Shown piece after piece: positions 8,089 through 16,350 of a DNA stretch of 40,480 bases. The stretch is from Actinomycetota bacterium (GTDB taxonomy: Bacteria; Actinomycetota; Actinomycetes; Mycobacteriales; HKI-0501): contig JAVEDU010000063.1 of assembly GCA_030840805.1 (NCBI GenBank), positions 1-40,480 of the forward strand, written 5' to 3'. The notes below the pieces were generated by a model. That model did no database searches. It saw only the letters and a program-made list of their open reading frames with translations, and was not told the origin of the DNA. How positions within the stretch are numbered: the stretch's first letter is position 1; each line of letters begins with the position of its first letter. A program made the translations under genes and the position numbers.

Positions 8089-9489
8089 GTGACCGCGACG
8101 ACCGGGGTGCCCGATACAGCGGCGCGCGCGACCCGCGTCCCGGGCCCGCGCGCGCCCCGCCGCTGGTGGGCGGACGTCGCCGGGTCGGCGGCCCTGCTCA
8201 GCGTCGTCGCCGTGGTGGCGCTGTGGCTCACCGGCGGCGGGGCCCGGCAGCTCACCGGGGCGGGCGTGCTCGCCACGTCGGCGGGCCGGCTGACCGGCCT
8301 CGTCGCCGCGGACCTGCTCCTGCTCCAGGTGCTGCTCATGGCCCGGATCCCCTGGGTGGAGCGCAGCTACGGGCAGGACGCGCTCGCCCGTCGGCACCGG
8401 CTGGTCGGCTTCGTCTCGTTCTGGCTGATGCTGGCCCACGTCGTGCTGATCACGATCGGGTACGCGCAGCAGGCCCGGACCGGCGTGCTGCGGGAGGCAT
8501 GGGACCTCGTCCTCACCTACCCGGGCATGCTGCTCGCCGCCGCCGGGACCGCCCTGCTGGTCGCCGTCGTCGTGCTGTCGGTCCGGGCCGCACGCCGCGC
8601 CCTGCGGTACGAGTCGTGGCATCTCCTTCACCTCTACGCCTATCTCGGGGTCGGCCTCGCCCTCCCTCACCAGTTGTGGACCGGACGGGACTTCGTCTCC
8701 TCACCGGTGGCCCGCGCGTACTGGTGGACGGCGTACGGCGGGACGCTCGCCGCGGTCGTCATCTTCCGCCTCGCCGTGCCGCTGTGGCGCTCGGCGTACC
8801 ACCGGCTGGAGGTCGCCGTGGTGGCCCCGGAGGCCCCCGGCGTCGTCTCGGTGTACCTCCGCGGCCGGCACCTCGACCGTCTCCCCGTCCGGGCCGGCCA
8901 GTTCTTCCTGTGGCGGTTCCTCGACGGACCGGGCTGGATGCGCGCCCACCCGTACACGCTCTCGGCCGTCCCCGGCACCGGCAGGCTGCGCATCACCGTC
9001 AAGGACCTCGGCGACGGCAGCGCGCGGGCCGCGACCCTGCGGCCCGGGACGCGTGTGCTGATCGAGGGGCCGTACGGCGCGATGACGTCGGTACGACGGC
9101 CGCGGCCCAAGGTCCTCCTGATGGCCGCCGGCGTGGGCATCACGACCATGCGGGCGCTGCTGGAAGACCTCACCGGTGACGTCACGCTGGTGTACCGCGT
9201 GAGCCGACTCGACGACGCTGTGTTCGCCGCGGAACTGGACGAGCTGGCACGGAGGCGCGGTGCCCGCGTGCTGTACCTCGACGGCCCCCGGCCCGACCGC
9301 GAGTCCTGGATGCCGCGGCGTTTCGCCCACGTCAGCGATGTGGCCGGCCTGCGGTGGCTCGTCCCCGACGTCGCCGACCGGGAGGTCTACCTCTGCGGGC
9401 CTCCACAGTGGATGGACACAGCCCGCGCCGCCGCCAGGGACGCGGGCGTCCCGGCCCGCCACCTCCACCTCGAAGAGTTCGCATGGTGA
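8089..9489 (+). CDS. Ferric-reductase-like membrane flavoprotein (FRD transmembrane plus FAD/NAD(P) domains)
   Basis: About 466 residues. Six hydrophobic segments (near residues 28-46, 66-85, 100-122, 143-165, 173-193 and 208-228) carry His residues in LMLAHVVL and SWHLLHLYAYLG, positions that hold heme in this family. The cytoplasmic half has RAHPYTLSA (FAD), LLMAAGVGITTMRALL (NAD(P)H) and VYLCGPPQWM. By family it moves electrons from NAD(P)H across the membrane. The next genes encode an FMN-binding protein and ApbE, so the acceptor is probably the covalently flavinylated partner. The start is uncertain: GTG 8089 gives a sensible TATTGVPDTAAR tail before the first helix, but only a weak GACGAG precedes it. 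Confidence 0.85.
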   Translation: MTATTGVPDTAARATRVPGPRAPRRWWADVAGSAALLSVVAVVALWLTGGGARQLTGAGVLATSAGRLTGLVAADLLLLQVLLMARIPWVERSYGQDALARRHRLVGFVSFWLMLAHVVLITIGYAQQARTGVLREAWDLVLTYPGMLLAAAGTALLVAVVVLSVRAARRALRYESWHLLHLYAYLGVGLALPHQLWTGRDFVSSPVARAYWWTAYGGTLAAVVIFRLAVPLWRSAYHRLEVAVVAPEAPGVVSVYLRGRHLDRLPVRAGQFFLWRFLDGPGWMRAHPYTLSAVPGTGRLRITVKDLGDGSARAATLRPGTRVLIEGPYGAMTSVRRPRPKVLLMAAGVGITTMRALLEDLTGDVTLVYRVSRLDDAVFAAELDELARRRGARVLYLDGPRPDRESWMPRRFAHVSDVAGLRWLVPDVADREVYLCGPPQWMDTARAAARDAGVPARHLHLEEFAW

Positions 9490-9980
9490 GCGAACCGAAG
9501 GGACTCTCCGTGCGCCGCATCACCTTCTGGATCATGTCGACCGTCGCGGCGCTGGTGCTGCTGTTCAGCTACCGCACCAGCACCGGCGGTACCGCGCCGG
9601 CCGCGGTCACCGCCGCGGCGCAGGCGCCGGGCATCGTGGCCGCACCGCCGGCGAGCCCGTCACCCGTCACGGGCTCGTCCGGCTCCGCCACCACGTCGCG
9701 GGCCACCACGGTGAACGGCAGCGTGGCGCAGACGCAGTGGGGTCCGGTCCAGGTCCAGGTGACCATCGCGGGCGGCCGGATCACCGACGTCACCACGCTC
9801 CGGTACCCGCAGGGCAACCCACGGGACGCCGAGATCAACTCCTACGCGCTTCCCGCCCTGCACGACGAGGTGCTCGCCGCGCAGAGCGCCGGGGTCGACG
9901 CGATCAGCGGGGCCACGGTGACCAGCGACGGGTACCGCACCTCGCTCCAGGCCGCCCTCGACACCGTCCACTTCGGATGA
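9483..9980 (+). CDS. FMN-binding domain protein, membrane-anchored, ApbE substrate
   Basis: A 165-residue protein with an N-terminal membrane segment (FWIMSTVAALVLLFSY, residues 15-30), a Ser/Thr/Ala/Pro-rich linker (31-75) and an FMN-binding domain. The ApbE target motif is VDAISGATVTSDGY; Thr145 is the expected site of phosphoester-linked FMN. It is probably exported and tethered, with the flavin outside the membrane. ATG 9483 overlaps the upstream stop by 7 bases; GTG 9486 gives a 4-base overlap and is equally possible. It fits as electron acceptor for the ferric-reductase-like protein and is modified by the ApbE encoded next. Confidence 0.88.
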   Translation: MVSEPKGLSVRRITFWIMSTVAALVLLFSYRTSTGGTAPAAVTAAAQAPGIVAAPPASPSPVTGSSGSATTSRATTVNGSVAQTQWGPVQVQVTIAGGRITDVTTLRYPQGNPRDAEINSYALPALHDEVLAAQSAGVDAISGATVTSDGYRTSLQAALDTVHFG

Positions 9981-10747
9981 CCGGGCTCGCCACCCGGACC
10001 GCACAGCTGCAGCAGATCATGGGGATGCCGATCAGTGTCCACCTGCGCGGCGCGGGCATGCCGGCGGACCGGGAGGCCGCGATCGACGCCGTGTTCGCCG
10101 AACTGCACGAGGTGGACCGGCTCTTCAGCACGTACGACCCGGACAGCGAGGTCCGTCGGCTCGACCGGGGCGAGCTGACCCTGGCCGAGTGCGATCCCGC
10201 GGTGGCCGAGGTTCTCGCGCTCGCCGACGAGGCACGGAGGCGGACCGGCGGGTACTTCGACGTCCGGTTTCCCGGTCCGACCGGGGTCCGCCGACTGGAC
10301 CCGTCCGGGCTGGTGAAGGGCTGGGCCGCCGAACGCGCGGCCCGGCATCTCGCCCGCGTGGCGCGCGACGACCACTACCTGAACGCGGGCGGCGACATCG
10401 CGATGCACAGCGCGGGCCCCGCGCCGTGGCGGGTCGGGATCGAGAACCCGGACTCGCCCCGCACCGTGCTCGGGGTCGTCGAACTGCGGTCCGGCGGGAT
10501 CGCCACCTCCGGGACCGCTCACCGCGACACGCATCTCGTGGATCCCACCACCGGCCTGCGGGCCACCGCGCTGCGCTCGGTCACCGTGTCGGGACCGTCC
10601 CTGCTGTGGGCCGACGTGTACGCGACGGCGGCGTTCGCGCGCGGTGCGGACGCGCTCGACTGGCTCGCGGAACTGGACGGTTACGAGGGTCTCGTCGTCA
10701 CGCGGACGGGCGCGGTACTGACGACGGCGGGGTTGCGGCTGCGGTAG
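9977..10747 (+). CDS. apbE: FAD:protein FMN transferase ApbE
   Basis: 256 residues with family motifs GMPISVHLRG, RLFSTYDPDSEVRRL, GYFDVR, LDPSGLVKGWAAERAA, YLNAGGDIAMH, HLVDPTTGL and the Mg-binding region LLWADVYATAAFARGA. It transfers FMN from FAD to a Thr of the target protein, here most likely Thr145 of the protein encoded just upstream (ATGA overlap). No signal peptide or lipobox is visible, although many ApbE proteins act outside the membrane; the site of modification is therefore open. It completes a three-gene electron-transfer operon. Confidence 0.92.
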   Translation: MTGLATRTAQLQQIMGMPISVHLRGAGMPADREAAIDAVFAELHEVDRLFSTYDPDSEVRRLDRGELTLAECDPAVAEVLALADEARRRTGGYFDVRFPGPTGVRRLDPSGLVKGWAAERAARHLARVARDDHYLNAGGDIAMHSAGPAPWRVGIENPDSPRTVLGVVELRSGGIATSGTAHRDTHLVDPTTGLRATALRSVTVSGPSLLWADVYATAAFARGADALDWLAELDGYEGLVVTRTGAVLTTAGLRLR

Positions 10748-10832
10748 CGCCGTGGGTTGTGTGCCCGTCCGGCACAGGTCCGCCGCGCCGCGGTGCCGGC
10801 CAGGACCTACGCAACGCGGTTCTTGCGTGCGC

Positions 10833-10874
10833 GTAACCGAACAGCAACAGAGCGGATGTCTACTCGCATGCAAC
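10833..10874. promoter_or_regulatory. Candidate GlnR binding region before the nitrogen operon
   Basis: GTAAC-N6-GCAAC at 10833-10848 and TCTAC-N6-GCAAC at 10859-10874 resemble paired a/b half-sites of the actinobacterial nitrogen regulator GlnR (gTnAC-N6-GaAAC). They lie 46-87 bases upstream of the glutamine-synthetase-like start codon. The spacing between the two pairs (10 bases) is not the standard 6, so this is a candidate only. Confidence 0.4.
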
Positions 10875-10919
10875 AGCGGTTCACGACATGAACCGCCCCG
10901 CGGCTTCCAGGAGCAGTCC

Positions 10920-12314
10920 ATGACGCTCGATGCAGTCACCGCCCCGCCCGTGCGGCCGGCGGCCTCCTCCACGGATGGCCTCCGCGCGGCCACGGCCCGG
11001 CCCGACGAGTCCGCCGGATCGGCCCTGGGCGCGCTGGCCCGCCGGGACGGGGTCGAGTTCATCCTCGCGGTCTTCGTCGACCTGACCGGCAAGCCCTGCG
11101 CCAAGCTGGTCCCGATCGAGGCCGTCGAGGAGCTCGCCACCGACGGCGTCGGGTTCGCCGGCTACGCCGCCGGGGCGCTCGGCCAGCAACCCAGCGACCC
11201 GGACGTCGTCGCGCGGCCGGACGTCTCCTCCTACACCCCGCTCCCGTTCGTCCAGCCGGGCCTCGCGCTCGTGCACTGCGACCCGTACGTGAGTGGGGAG
11301 CCGTGGCCGTACGCCCCCCGGGTGATCCTCAAGTCGATGTTGAACCGCGCCGCGGAGAAGGGCCTCGACCTCTTCGTGGGGGCCGAGGTCGAGTACTTCC
11401 TCGTCCACCGCGACGCCGCGGGCGCGCTGGGGGTCGCCGACCCGCGGGACACCGCGCAGCGGCCCTGTTACGACGCCCGGGACCTCACCCGGATGTACGA
11501 CCACCTCACCGCGGTGTCCCGCGCGATGAACGCCCTCGGCTGGGGCAACTACGCCAACGACCACGAGGACGGCAACGGGCAGTTCGAGCAGAACTTCGCC
11601 TACGCCGACGCGCTGACCACCGCCGACCGCGTCACGACCCTGCGGTACCTCATCTCGGTGCTCGCCGAGCAGCGCGGGATGACGGCGACGTTCATGCCCA
11701 AGCCGTTCACCGACCGCACCGGCAGCGGGCTGCACCTGCACCTGTCGCTGTGGCGGGACGGGGCACCCCTGTTCCCCGCGGCCGACGACGCCCGCGGGCT
11801 GGGACTGTCGCCGCTCGCGTACGCGTTCATCGCCGGGATCCTCGACCACGCGTGCGGACTCCAGGCCGTCATCGGGCCGACCGTGAATTCCTACAAGCGC
11901 ACCGGCGCCACCTCGACCCGGTCGGGGGCCACCTGGTCGCCACGCCGGGCCACCTACGGCGGCAACGACCGGACCCACTTCCTCCGGGTGCCAGACGGCA
12001 ACCGGGTCGAGCTGCGGGGCGGGGACGGCTCGGCCAACCCGTACCTCGCCGCGGCCGCCGCGCTGGCGGCCGGGCTCGACGGCATCGAGCGCGACCTCGA
12101 CCCGGGCGACTCCGGTGAGACCGGCCCGGTGCTCCCGTCGACCCTGCTGCACGCCGTGGAGGCCCTGGAGGCGGACCCGGTCGTCACCGGCGCCCTCGAC
12201 GCCGTCGGCCCGGGGGTCGGGGAGTACTTCGCGAACCTCAAGCGGGACGAGTTCTTCGACTGGCACGGCACCGTCACGCCGTGGGAGGTCGACCACTACG
12301 TGACGGCCTTCTAG
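10920..12314 (+). CDS. Glutamine-synthetase-like enzyme (GlnT / gamma-glutamylmethylamide synthetase type)
   Basis: 464 residues with the complete glutamine synthetase fold: VFVDLTGKPCAKLV (beta-grasp N-domain), AEVEYFLV near 155 (metal Glu), GNGQFEQNF, GSGLHLHLSLW (HxH), TVNSYKRTGA and NRVELRGGDGSANPYL. It differs from housekeeping GS and resembles the GlnT/GmaS group that joins an amine to glutamate using ATP. The operon context (three N-methylglutamate-synthase-like subunits and a sarcosine-oxidase-like enzyme) favours gamma-glutamylmethylamide synthesis, but ammonia or another amine cannot be excluded. ATG 10920 has AGGAG about 8 bases upstream. It is first in the operon, with GlnR-like sites in front. 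Confidence 0.82.
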   Translation: MTLDAVTAPPVRPAASSTDGLRAATARPDESAGSALGALARRDGVEFILAVFVDLTGKPCAKLVPIEAVEELATDGVGFAGYAAGALGQQPSDPDVVARPDVSSYTPLPFVQPGLALVHCDPYVSGEPWPYAPRVILKSMLNRAAEKGLDLFVGAEVEYFLVHRDAAGALGVADPRDTAQRPCYDARDLTRMYDHLTAVSRAMNALGWGNYANDHEDGNGQFEQNFAYADALTTADRVTTLRYLISVLAEQRGMTATFMPKPFTDRTGSGLHLHLSLWRDGAPLFPAADDARGLGLSPLAYAFIAGILDHACGLQAVIGPTVNSYKRTGATSTRSGATWSPRRATYGGNDRTHFLRVPDGNRVELRGGDGSANPYLAAAAALAAGLDGIERDLDPGDSGETGPVLPSTLLHAVEALEADPVVTGALDAVGPGVGEYFANLKRDEFFDWHGTVTPWEVDHYVTAF

Positions 12315-12336
12315 AAGACAAGGAGCTACCCACCTC

Positions 12337-13233
12337 ATGTGCGGAATCGTCGGGCTCCACCTGCGTGAGCCCGCCCTCTACCCCCGCCTCGGCGACCTGC
12401 TCACCACGATGCTCGGCCAGGTCGTCGAGCGCGGCCCCGACTCGGCCGGGGTCGCCGTCTACGGCGACCCCCGGATGACTCCCCCGGGCTCGGCGGCGGT
12501 GTCCGTGCTGTCCGCCGCCGTCCCGGCCCGGCGGGTCACCGCCCTCGTCGGGGCGCGGCTCGGCACGACGGCCGGGGTGTACGACGCCGGGGAGACGCTG
12601 GTCGTCCACGCGCCCACCTCGGTCGAGGTACTGACCCAGGCGGTGCGCGAGGTCCTGCCCGACGCGCTCGTCATCGGCTCCGGGTACGACCTCGCCGTCC
12701 TCAAGGGCATCGGCCACCCCGACGTGCTGGCGGGCGAGTTCGGGCTCCGGCAGGCCCAGGGCTGGCAGGGCGTGGCACACACCCGGATGGCGACCGAGTC
12801 GGCGGTCACCTCCGCCGGCTCGCACCCCTTCTCCGTCGGCGCCGACCAGTGTCTGGTCCACAACGGCTCGTTCGCGAACCACGCGACGATCCGCCGTGGG
12901 CTGCGGGCCCAGGGTGTGACGTTCGACAGCGAGAACGACTCCGAGGTCGGGGCGCGCTTCGTGGCGCGGCAACTGGCCGAGGGCGCCGACCTGGAGAAGG
13001 CCCTGCGCCTGCTCTGCGAGCGGTTCGACGGCTTCTACACGCTGCTCGTGTCCACCTCGGAGGAGTTCGCCATCGTCCGCGACGCCATCGCCTGCAAGCC
13101 CGCGCTCGTCGCCGAGACCCCGCAGTGGGTCGCGATGGCGTCCGAGTACCGCGCCCTCGCCGGACTCCCCGGCATCGAGGGCGCCCGCATCATCGAGCCC
13201 GAGCCGGAAGAGGTGTACGTGTGGAAGCGCTGA
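12337..13233 (+). CDS. mgsA: N-methylglutamate synthase subunit A-like (class II glutamine amidotransferase; GlxB)
   Basis: 298 residues starting MCGIVGLH, so Cys2 becomes the N-terminal nucleophile of a class II (Ntn-type) glutaminase. GWQGVAHTRMATESAV and CLVHNGSFANHATIRR are the Arg/Asn substrate-binding loops, and FDSENDSEVGARFVA is typical of the GltB-derived amidotransferase. In the N-methylglutamate pathway this subunit hydrolyses gamma-glutamylmethylamide and channels the amine to the FMN subunit. The protein stands alone as a domain that is fused to others in glutamate synthase. It follows the GS-like gene by 22 bases and overlaps the next gene by 13. Confidence 0.85.
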   Translation: MCGIVGLHLREPALYPRLGDLLTTMLGQVVERGPDSAGVAVYGDPRMTPPGSAAVSVLSAAVPARRVTALVGARLGTTAGVYDAGETLVVHAPTSVEVLTQAVREVLPDALVIGSGYDLAVLKGIGHPDVLAGEFGLRQAQGWQGVAHTRMATESAVTSAGSHPFSVGADQCLVHNGSFANHATIRRGLRAQGVTFDSENDSEVGARFVARQLAEGADLEKALRLLCERFDGFYTLLVSTSEEFAIVRDAIACKPALVAETPQWVAMASEYRALAGLPGIEGARIIEPEPEEVYVWKR

Positions 13234-13904
13234 TCGACAGCGTCCAGGTCGACCTGGCCGAGACGGAGGTGCGGGACCTCAACTCCGCGCTGCACTCCCC
13301 CGGGTCCAAGGCCTGGCGGGTCGCGAACCCCCTGGGCAAGCACAGCATCGCGTGCGGGCTGGACGCCCCGCTGACCGTCGACATCGACGGGCACGTCGGC
13401 TACTACTGCGCCGGGATGAACCAGCATGCGTCGGTGACGGTGCACGGCAATGCCGGGGTCGGCGTCGCCGAGAACATGATGTCCGGGACGGTGCGGGTGC
13501 ACGGCAACGCGTCGCAGTCCGCCGGGGCCACCGGCCACGGCGGCCTGCTGGTGATCGAGGGCGACGCCTCGGCGCGCTGCGGGATCTCGATGAAGGGCAT
13601 CGACATCGTCGTCGGCGGCAGCATCGGCCACATGAGCGCGTTCATGGGCCAGGCCGGCCGGCTCGTCGTCTGCGGCGACGCCGGTGACGCGCTCGGCGAC
13701 TCGCTGTACGAGGCCCGGATCTACGTCCGCGGCACCGTGACGTCGCTCGGCGCCGACTGCGTCGAGAAGCCCCTGCGCCCCGAGCACCTGGCCGAGCTCG
13801 CCGACCTGCTGGCCGCCGCCGGGTTCGACCACGACCCGGCGGAGTTCCGGCGGTACGGCTCGGCCCGTCAGCTCTACCACTTCCGCGTCGACAACGCGTA
13901 CTGA
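13221..13904 (+). CDS. mgsB: N-methylglutamate synthase subunit B-like (GXGXG domain; GlxC)
   Basis: 227 residues forming a right-handed beta-helix with repeating glycines: GHVGYYCAGMNQHASVTVHG, VHGNASQSAGATGHGGLLVI, GDASARCGISMKGIDIVVGG and GQAGRLVVCGDAGDALGDS. This is the GltB gamma-type GXGXG domain, which in glutamate synthase is structural and here is a separate subunit. GTG 13221 follows GAAGAGG at about 6 bases and overlaps the mgsA-like gene by 13 bases in another frame. It probably forms a complex with the flanking subunits. Confidence 0.87.
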   Translation: MEALIDSVQVDLAETEVRDLNSALHSPGSKAWRVANPLGKHSIACGLDAPLTVDIDGHVGYYCAGMNQHASVTVHGNAGVGVAENMMSGTVRVHGNASQSAGATGHGGLLVIEGDASARCGISMKGIDIVVGGSIGHMSAFMGQAGRLVVCGDAGDALGDSLYEARIYVRGTVTSLGADCVEKPLRPEHLAELADLLAAAGFDHDPAEFRRYGSARQLYHFRVDNAY

Positions 13905-13919
13905 TCCGGAGACCTGAGA

Positions 13920-15245
13920 ATGAGCAACGACCTGGCGTCCCTCGGCCTGCGCGAGTCCGCGACCTACGACCGCGCCACCATCCACGCGATCCAGCGTGCC
14001 GCCGAGACCGGCGTGTACGACATCCGTGGCTGGGGCGCGAAGCGGAAGCTGCCGCACTTCGACGACCTGCTGTTCCTCGGCGCGAGCATGTCCCGGTACC
14101 CGCTGGAGGGGTACCGCGAGAAGTGCGACACCGACGTGGTGCTGGGCTCCCGGTACGCGAAGTCCCCGCTGCACCTGGACATCCCGGTGACGATCGCCGG
14201 GATGAGCTTCGGTGCCCTGTCCGCCCGCGCCAAGGAGGCCCTCGGCCGGGGCGCCAGCGAGGCCGGGACCTCGACCACCACCGGCGACGGCGGGATGACC
14301 CCGGAGGAGCGCGGCCAGTCCAGGCACCTCGTCTACCAGTACCTCCCGTCGCGGTACGGCATGAACCCCGACGACCTGCGCAAGGCCGACGCCATCGAGG
14401 TCGTCCTCGGGCAGGGCGCGAAGCCGGGCGGCGGCGGCATGCTGCTCGGCCAGAAGATCACCGACCGCGTCGCCGGGATGCGCGCGCTGCCGGTGGGTGT
14501 GGACCAGCGCAGCGCGTGCCGGCACCCGGACTGGACCGGGCCGGACGACCTCGCCATCAAGATCGCCGAGCTCCGCGAGATCACCGACTGGGAGAAGCCG
14601 ATCTACATCAAGGTCGGCGCGACCCGGACGTACTACGACGTGAAGCTCGCCGTGAAGGCCGGCGCGGACGTGGTGGTCGTCGACGGGATGCAGGGCGGCA
14701 CGGCCGCCACGCAGGAGGTGTTCATCGAGCACGTCGGCATCCCCATCCTCGCGGCGATCCCGCAGGCGGTACAGGCCCTCCAGGAGCTGGGCGTCCACCG
14801 GGAGGTCCAGCTGATCGTCTCGGGCGGGATCCGCAACGGCGCCGACGTGGCCAAGGCGATGGCGCTGGGCGCGGACGCGGTCGCCATCGGCACCGCGGCC
14901 CTGATCGCCCTCGGCGACAACCACCCCCGGTACGACGCGGAGTACCGGGCGCTCGGCTCGGCCGCCGGCTACTACGACGACTACCAGGAGGGCCGCGACC
15001 CGGCCGGGATCTCGACGCAGGACGACGAGCTCGCCGCGCGGCTGGACCCGGCCGCGGGCGGACGCCGGCTGGCGAACTACCTGCGCGTGATGACGATGGA
15101 GGCCCAGACCCTCGCGCGCGCCTGCGGCAAGTCGCACCTGCACAACCTGGAGCCCGAGGACCTGGTCGCGCTCACGATCGAGTCGGCCGCGATGGCCCGG
15201 GTGCCCCTCGCCGGTACGTCGTGGATCCCGGGCGGTGGGCTGTGA
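13920..15245 (+). CDS. mgsC: N-methylglutamate synthase subunit C-like (FMN glutamate synthase domain; GlxD)
   Basis: 441 residues matching the FMN-binding TIM barrel of glutamate synthase: VTIAGMSFGALSARAKEAL, GDGGMTPEERG, GQGAKPGGGGML, PIYIKVGATRTYYDVKLAVKAGAD, VVVDGMQGGTAAT and LIVSGGIRNGADVAKAMALG. A Cys-containing patch (QRSACRHPDW) and EAQTLARACGKSHLHNL lie near where the 3Fe-4S ligands occur in GltB. It would reductively join the released amine to 2-oxoglutarate. It follows the GXGXG gene by 15 bases and ends with a GTGA overlap into the oxidase gene. Confidence 0.87.
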   Translation: MSNDLASLGLRESATYDRATIHAIQRAAETGVYDIRGWGAKRKLPHFDDLLFLGASMSRYPLEGYREKCDTDVVLGSRYAKSPLHLDIPVTIAGMSFGALSARAKEALGRGASEAGTSTTTGDGGMTPEERGQSRHLVYQYLPSRYGMNPDDLRKADAIEVVLGQGAKPGGGGMLLGQKITDRVAGMRALPVGVDQRSACRHPDWTGPDDLAIKIAELREITDWEKPIYIKVGATRTYYDVKLAVKAGADVVVVDGMQGGTAATQEVFIEHVGIPILAAIPQAVQALQELGVHREVQLIVSGGIRNGADVAKAMALGADAVAIGTAALIALGDNHPRYDAEYRALGSAAGYYDDYQEGRDPAGISTQDDELAARLDPAAGGRRLANYLRVMTMEAQTLARACGKSHLHNLEPEDLVALTIESAAMARVPLAGTSWIPGGGL

Positions 15246-16339
15246 CGTCCACTGTGGACGTGGTGGTCGTCGGCGCCGGGCTGATGGGCGCCGCGACCGC
15301 CTGGGAGCTGACCCGGCGCGGCCGTTCGGTGGCGCTGGTCGAGGCGTTCGAGCCCGGGCACACCCGGGGCAGCTCGCACGGCAGCTCCCGGATCTTCCGG
15401 CGGGCATACCCGGACCCGTTGTACGTCCGGATGACCGGCCGGGCCCGCGAGCTGTGGCGGGAGCTCGAACTGGACAGCGGCGCGGACCTGCTGACCGAGA
15501 CCGGTGGCCTCGACCACGGGCGGCACCGGGACCCGGCCGGCATGGCGGCCGGGCTCCGGGCCGAGGGCGTGCCGTGCGAGGTCCTGGCCGCCGCGGAGGC
15601 AGCCGAGCGGTGGCCTCACCTGCGCTTCGACGGTCCGGCGCTGTACCACCCCGAGGCCGGGGTGGTGGACGCCGACGCGACCGTGGCGGCCTGCGTGGCG
15701 AGGGCCGCCGCCCGGGGCGCGCTCGTCGTCACGGGCACCCGGGTGCTCGGCGTGGACGACCTGGGCGACCGGGCGCGGGTCCGCACCACCGGGCCGGAGC
15801 TGGTCGCGGACTCGGTCGTCGTCGCCGCCGGGGCGTGGTTGCCGGGACTCGACCTCGGGATCACCCTCCCGGCGATGCGGGTGACCCAGCAGCAGGTGTT
15901 CCACTTCCGGCAGCGGGACCCGCGGCTGCGGTGGCCGATCTTCGTGCACAAGCACGATCTCCAGACATTCGGGCTGCCGTCCGGATCGGACGGTGGCGCG
16001 CTGCCGGCGATGAAGGTGGCGCAGCACGACGGCGGGAGCCCGACGACCGCCGAGGAACGGTCCGGGACCGTCGACCCGGCGGCCCGCGCCCGGGTCGTGT
16101 CCCATGTGGAGCGGTGGCTCCCCGGCCTCGCGCCCGAGCCGGTGGCCGAGGCGTGCTGCCTGTACACGACGACGCCGAACGAGGACTTCGTGCTCGACCG
16201 GGTGGGCCCGATCGTCGTGGTGTCCCCCTGTTCCGGGCACGGCGCGAAGTTCACGCCGCTGATCGGCTCCCTCGCCGCCGACCTGGCGCTGGGGCTCGCC
16301 GAGGCGCATCCGCGATTCGCCCTCGGGGTCGGCGTCTAG
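15242..16339 (+). CDS. Monomeric sarcosine oxidase / N-methylamino-acid oxidase-like flavoprotein
   Basis: 365 residues of the DAO/MSOX-SolA family. VVVVGAGLMGAATAWEL (residues 7-23) is the dinucleotide-binding motif; SSHGSSRIFRRAY is typical of MSOX and SolA; ACCLYTTTPNEDFVLDR includes Cys306, which aligns with the Cys that binds FAD covalently in MSOX. The family oxidises N-methylamino acids to formaldehyde and the primary amino acid with O2. Translation is coupled to the FMN subunit gene, so N-methylglutamate is the expected substrate, although sarcosine or N-methyltryptophan are family alternatives. It would replace the four-subunit N-methylglutamate dehydrogenase of the known pathway. 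Confidence 0.85.
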   Translation: MTSTVDVVVVGAGLMGAATAWELTRRGRSVALVEAFEPGHTRGSSHGSSRIFRRAYPDPLYVRMTGRARELWRELELDSGADLLTETGGLDHGRHRDPAGMAAGLRAEGVPCEVLAAAEAAERWPHLRFDGPALYHPEAGVVDADATVAACVARAAARGALVVTGTRVLGVDDLGDRARVRTTGPELVADSVVVAAGAWLPGLDLGITLPAMRVTQQQVFHFRQRDPRLRWPIFVHKHDLQTFGLPSGSDGGALPAMKVAQHDGGSPTTAEERSGTVDPAARARVVSHVERWLPGLAPEPVAEACCLYTTTPNEDFVLDRVGPIVVVSPCSGHGAKFTPLIGSLAADLALGLAEAHPRFALGVGV

Positions 16340-16350
16340 AGTCACGCCCG
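16337..16350 (+). promoter_or_regulatory. Leaderless -10 box before the XRE-cupin gene
   Basis: TAGAGT (16337-16342) ends 7 bases before GTG 16350. It overlaps the last codon of the oxidase gene. It suggests that the regulator has its own promoter in addition to operon read-through. No -35 match is evident. Confidence 0.5.

Noticed and set aside
14123-15240. Upstream extension of the oxidase gene frame through the FMN subunit gene
   Set aside because: The sequence before 15242 is an out-of-frame shadow of the glutamate-synthase-like gene; the flavin motif begins right after GTG 15242.
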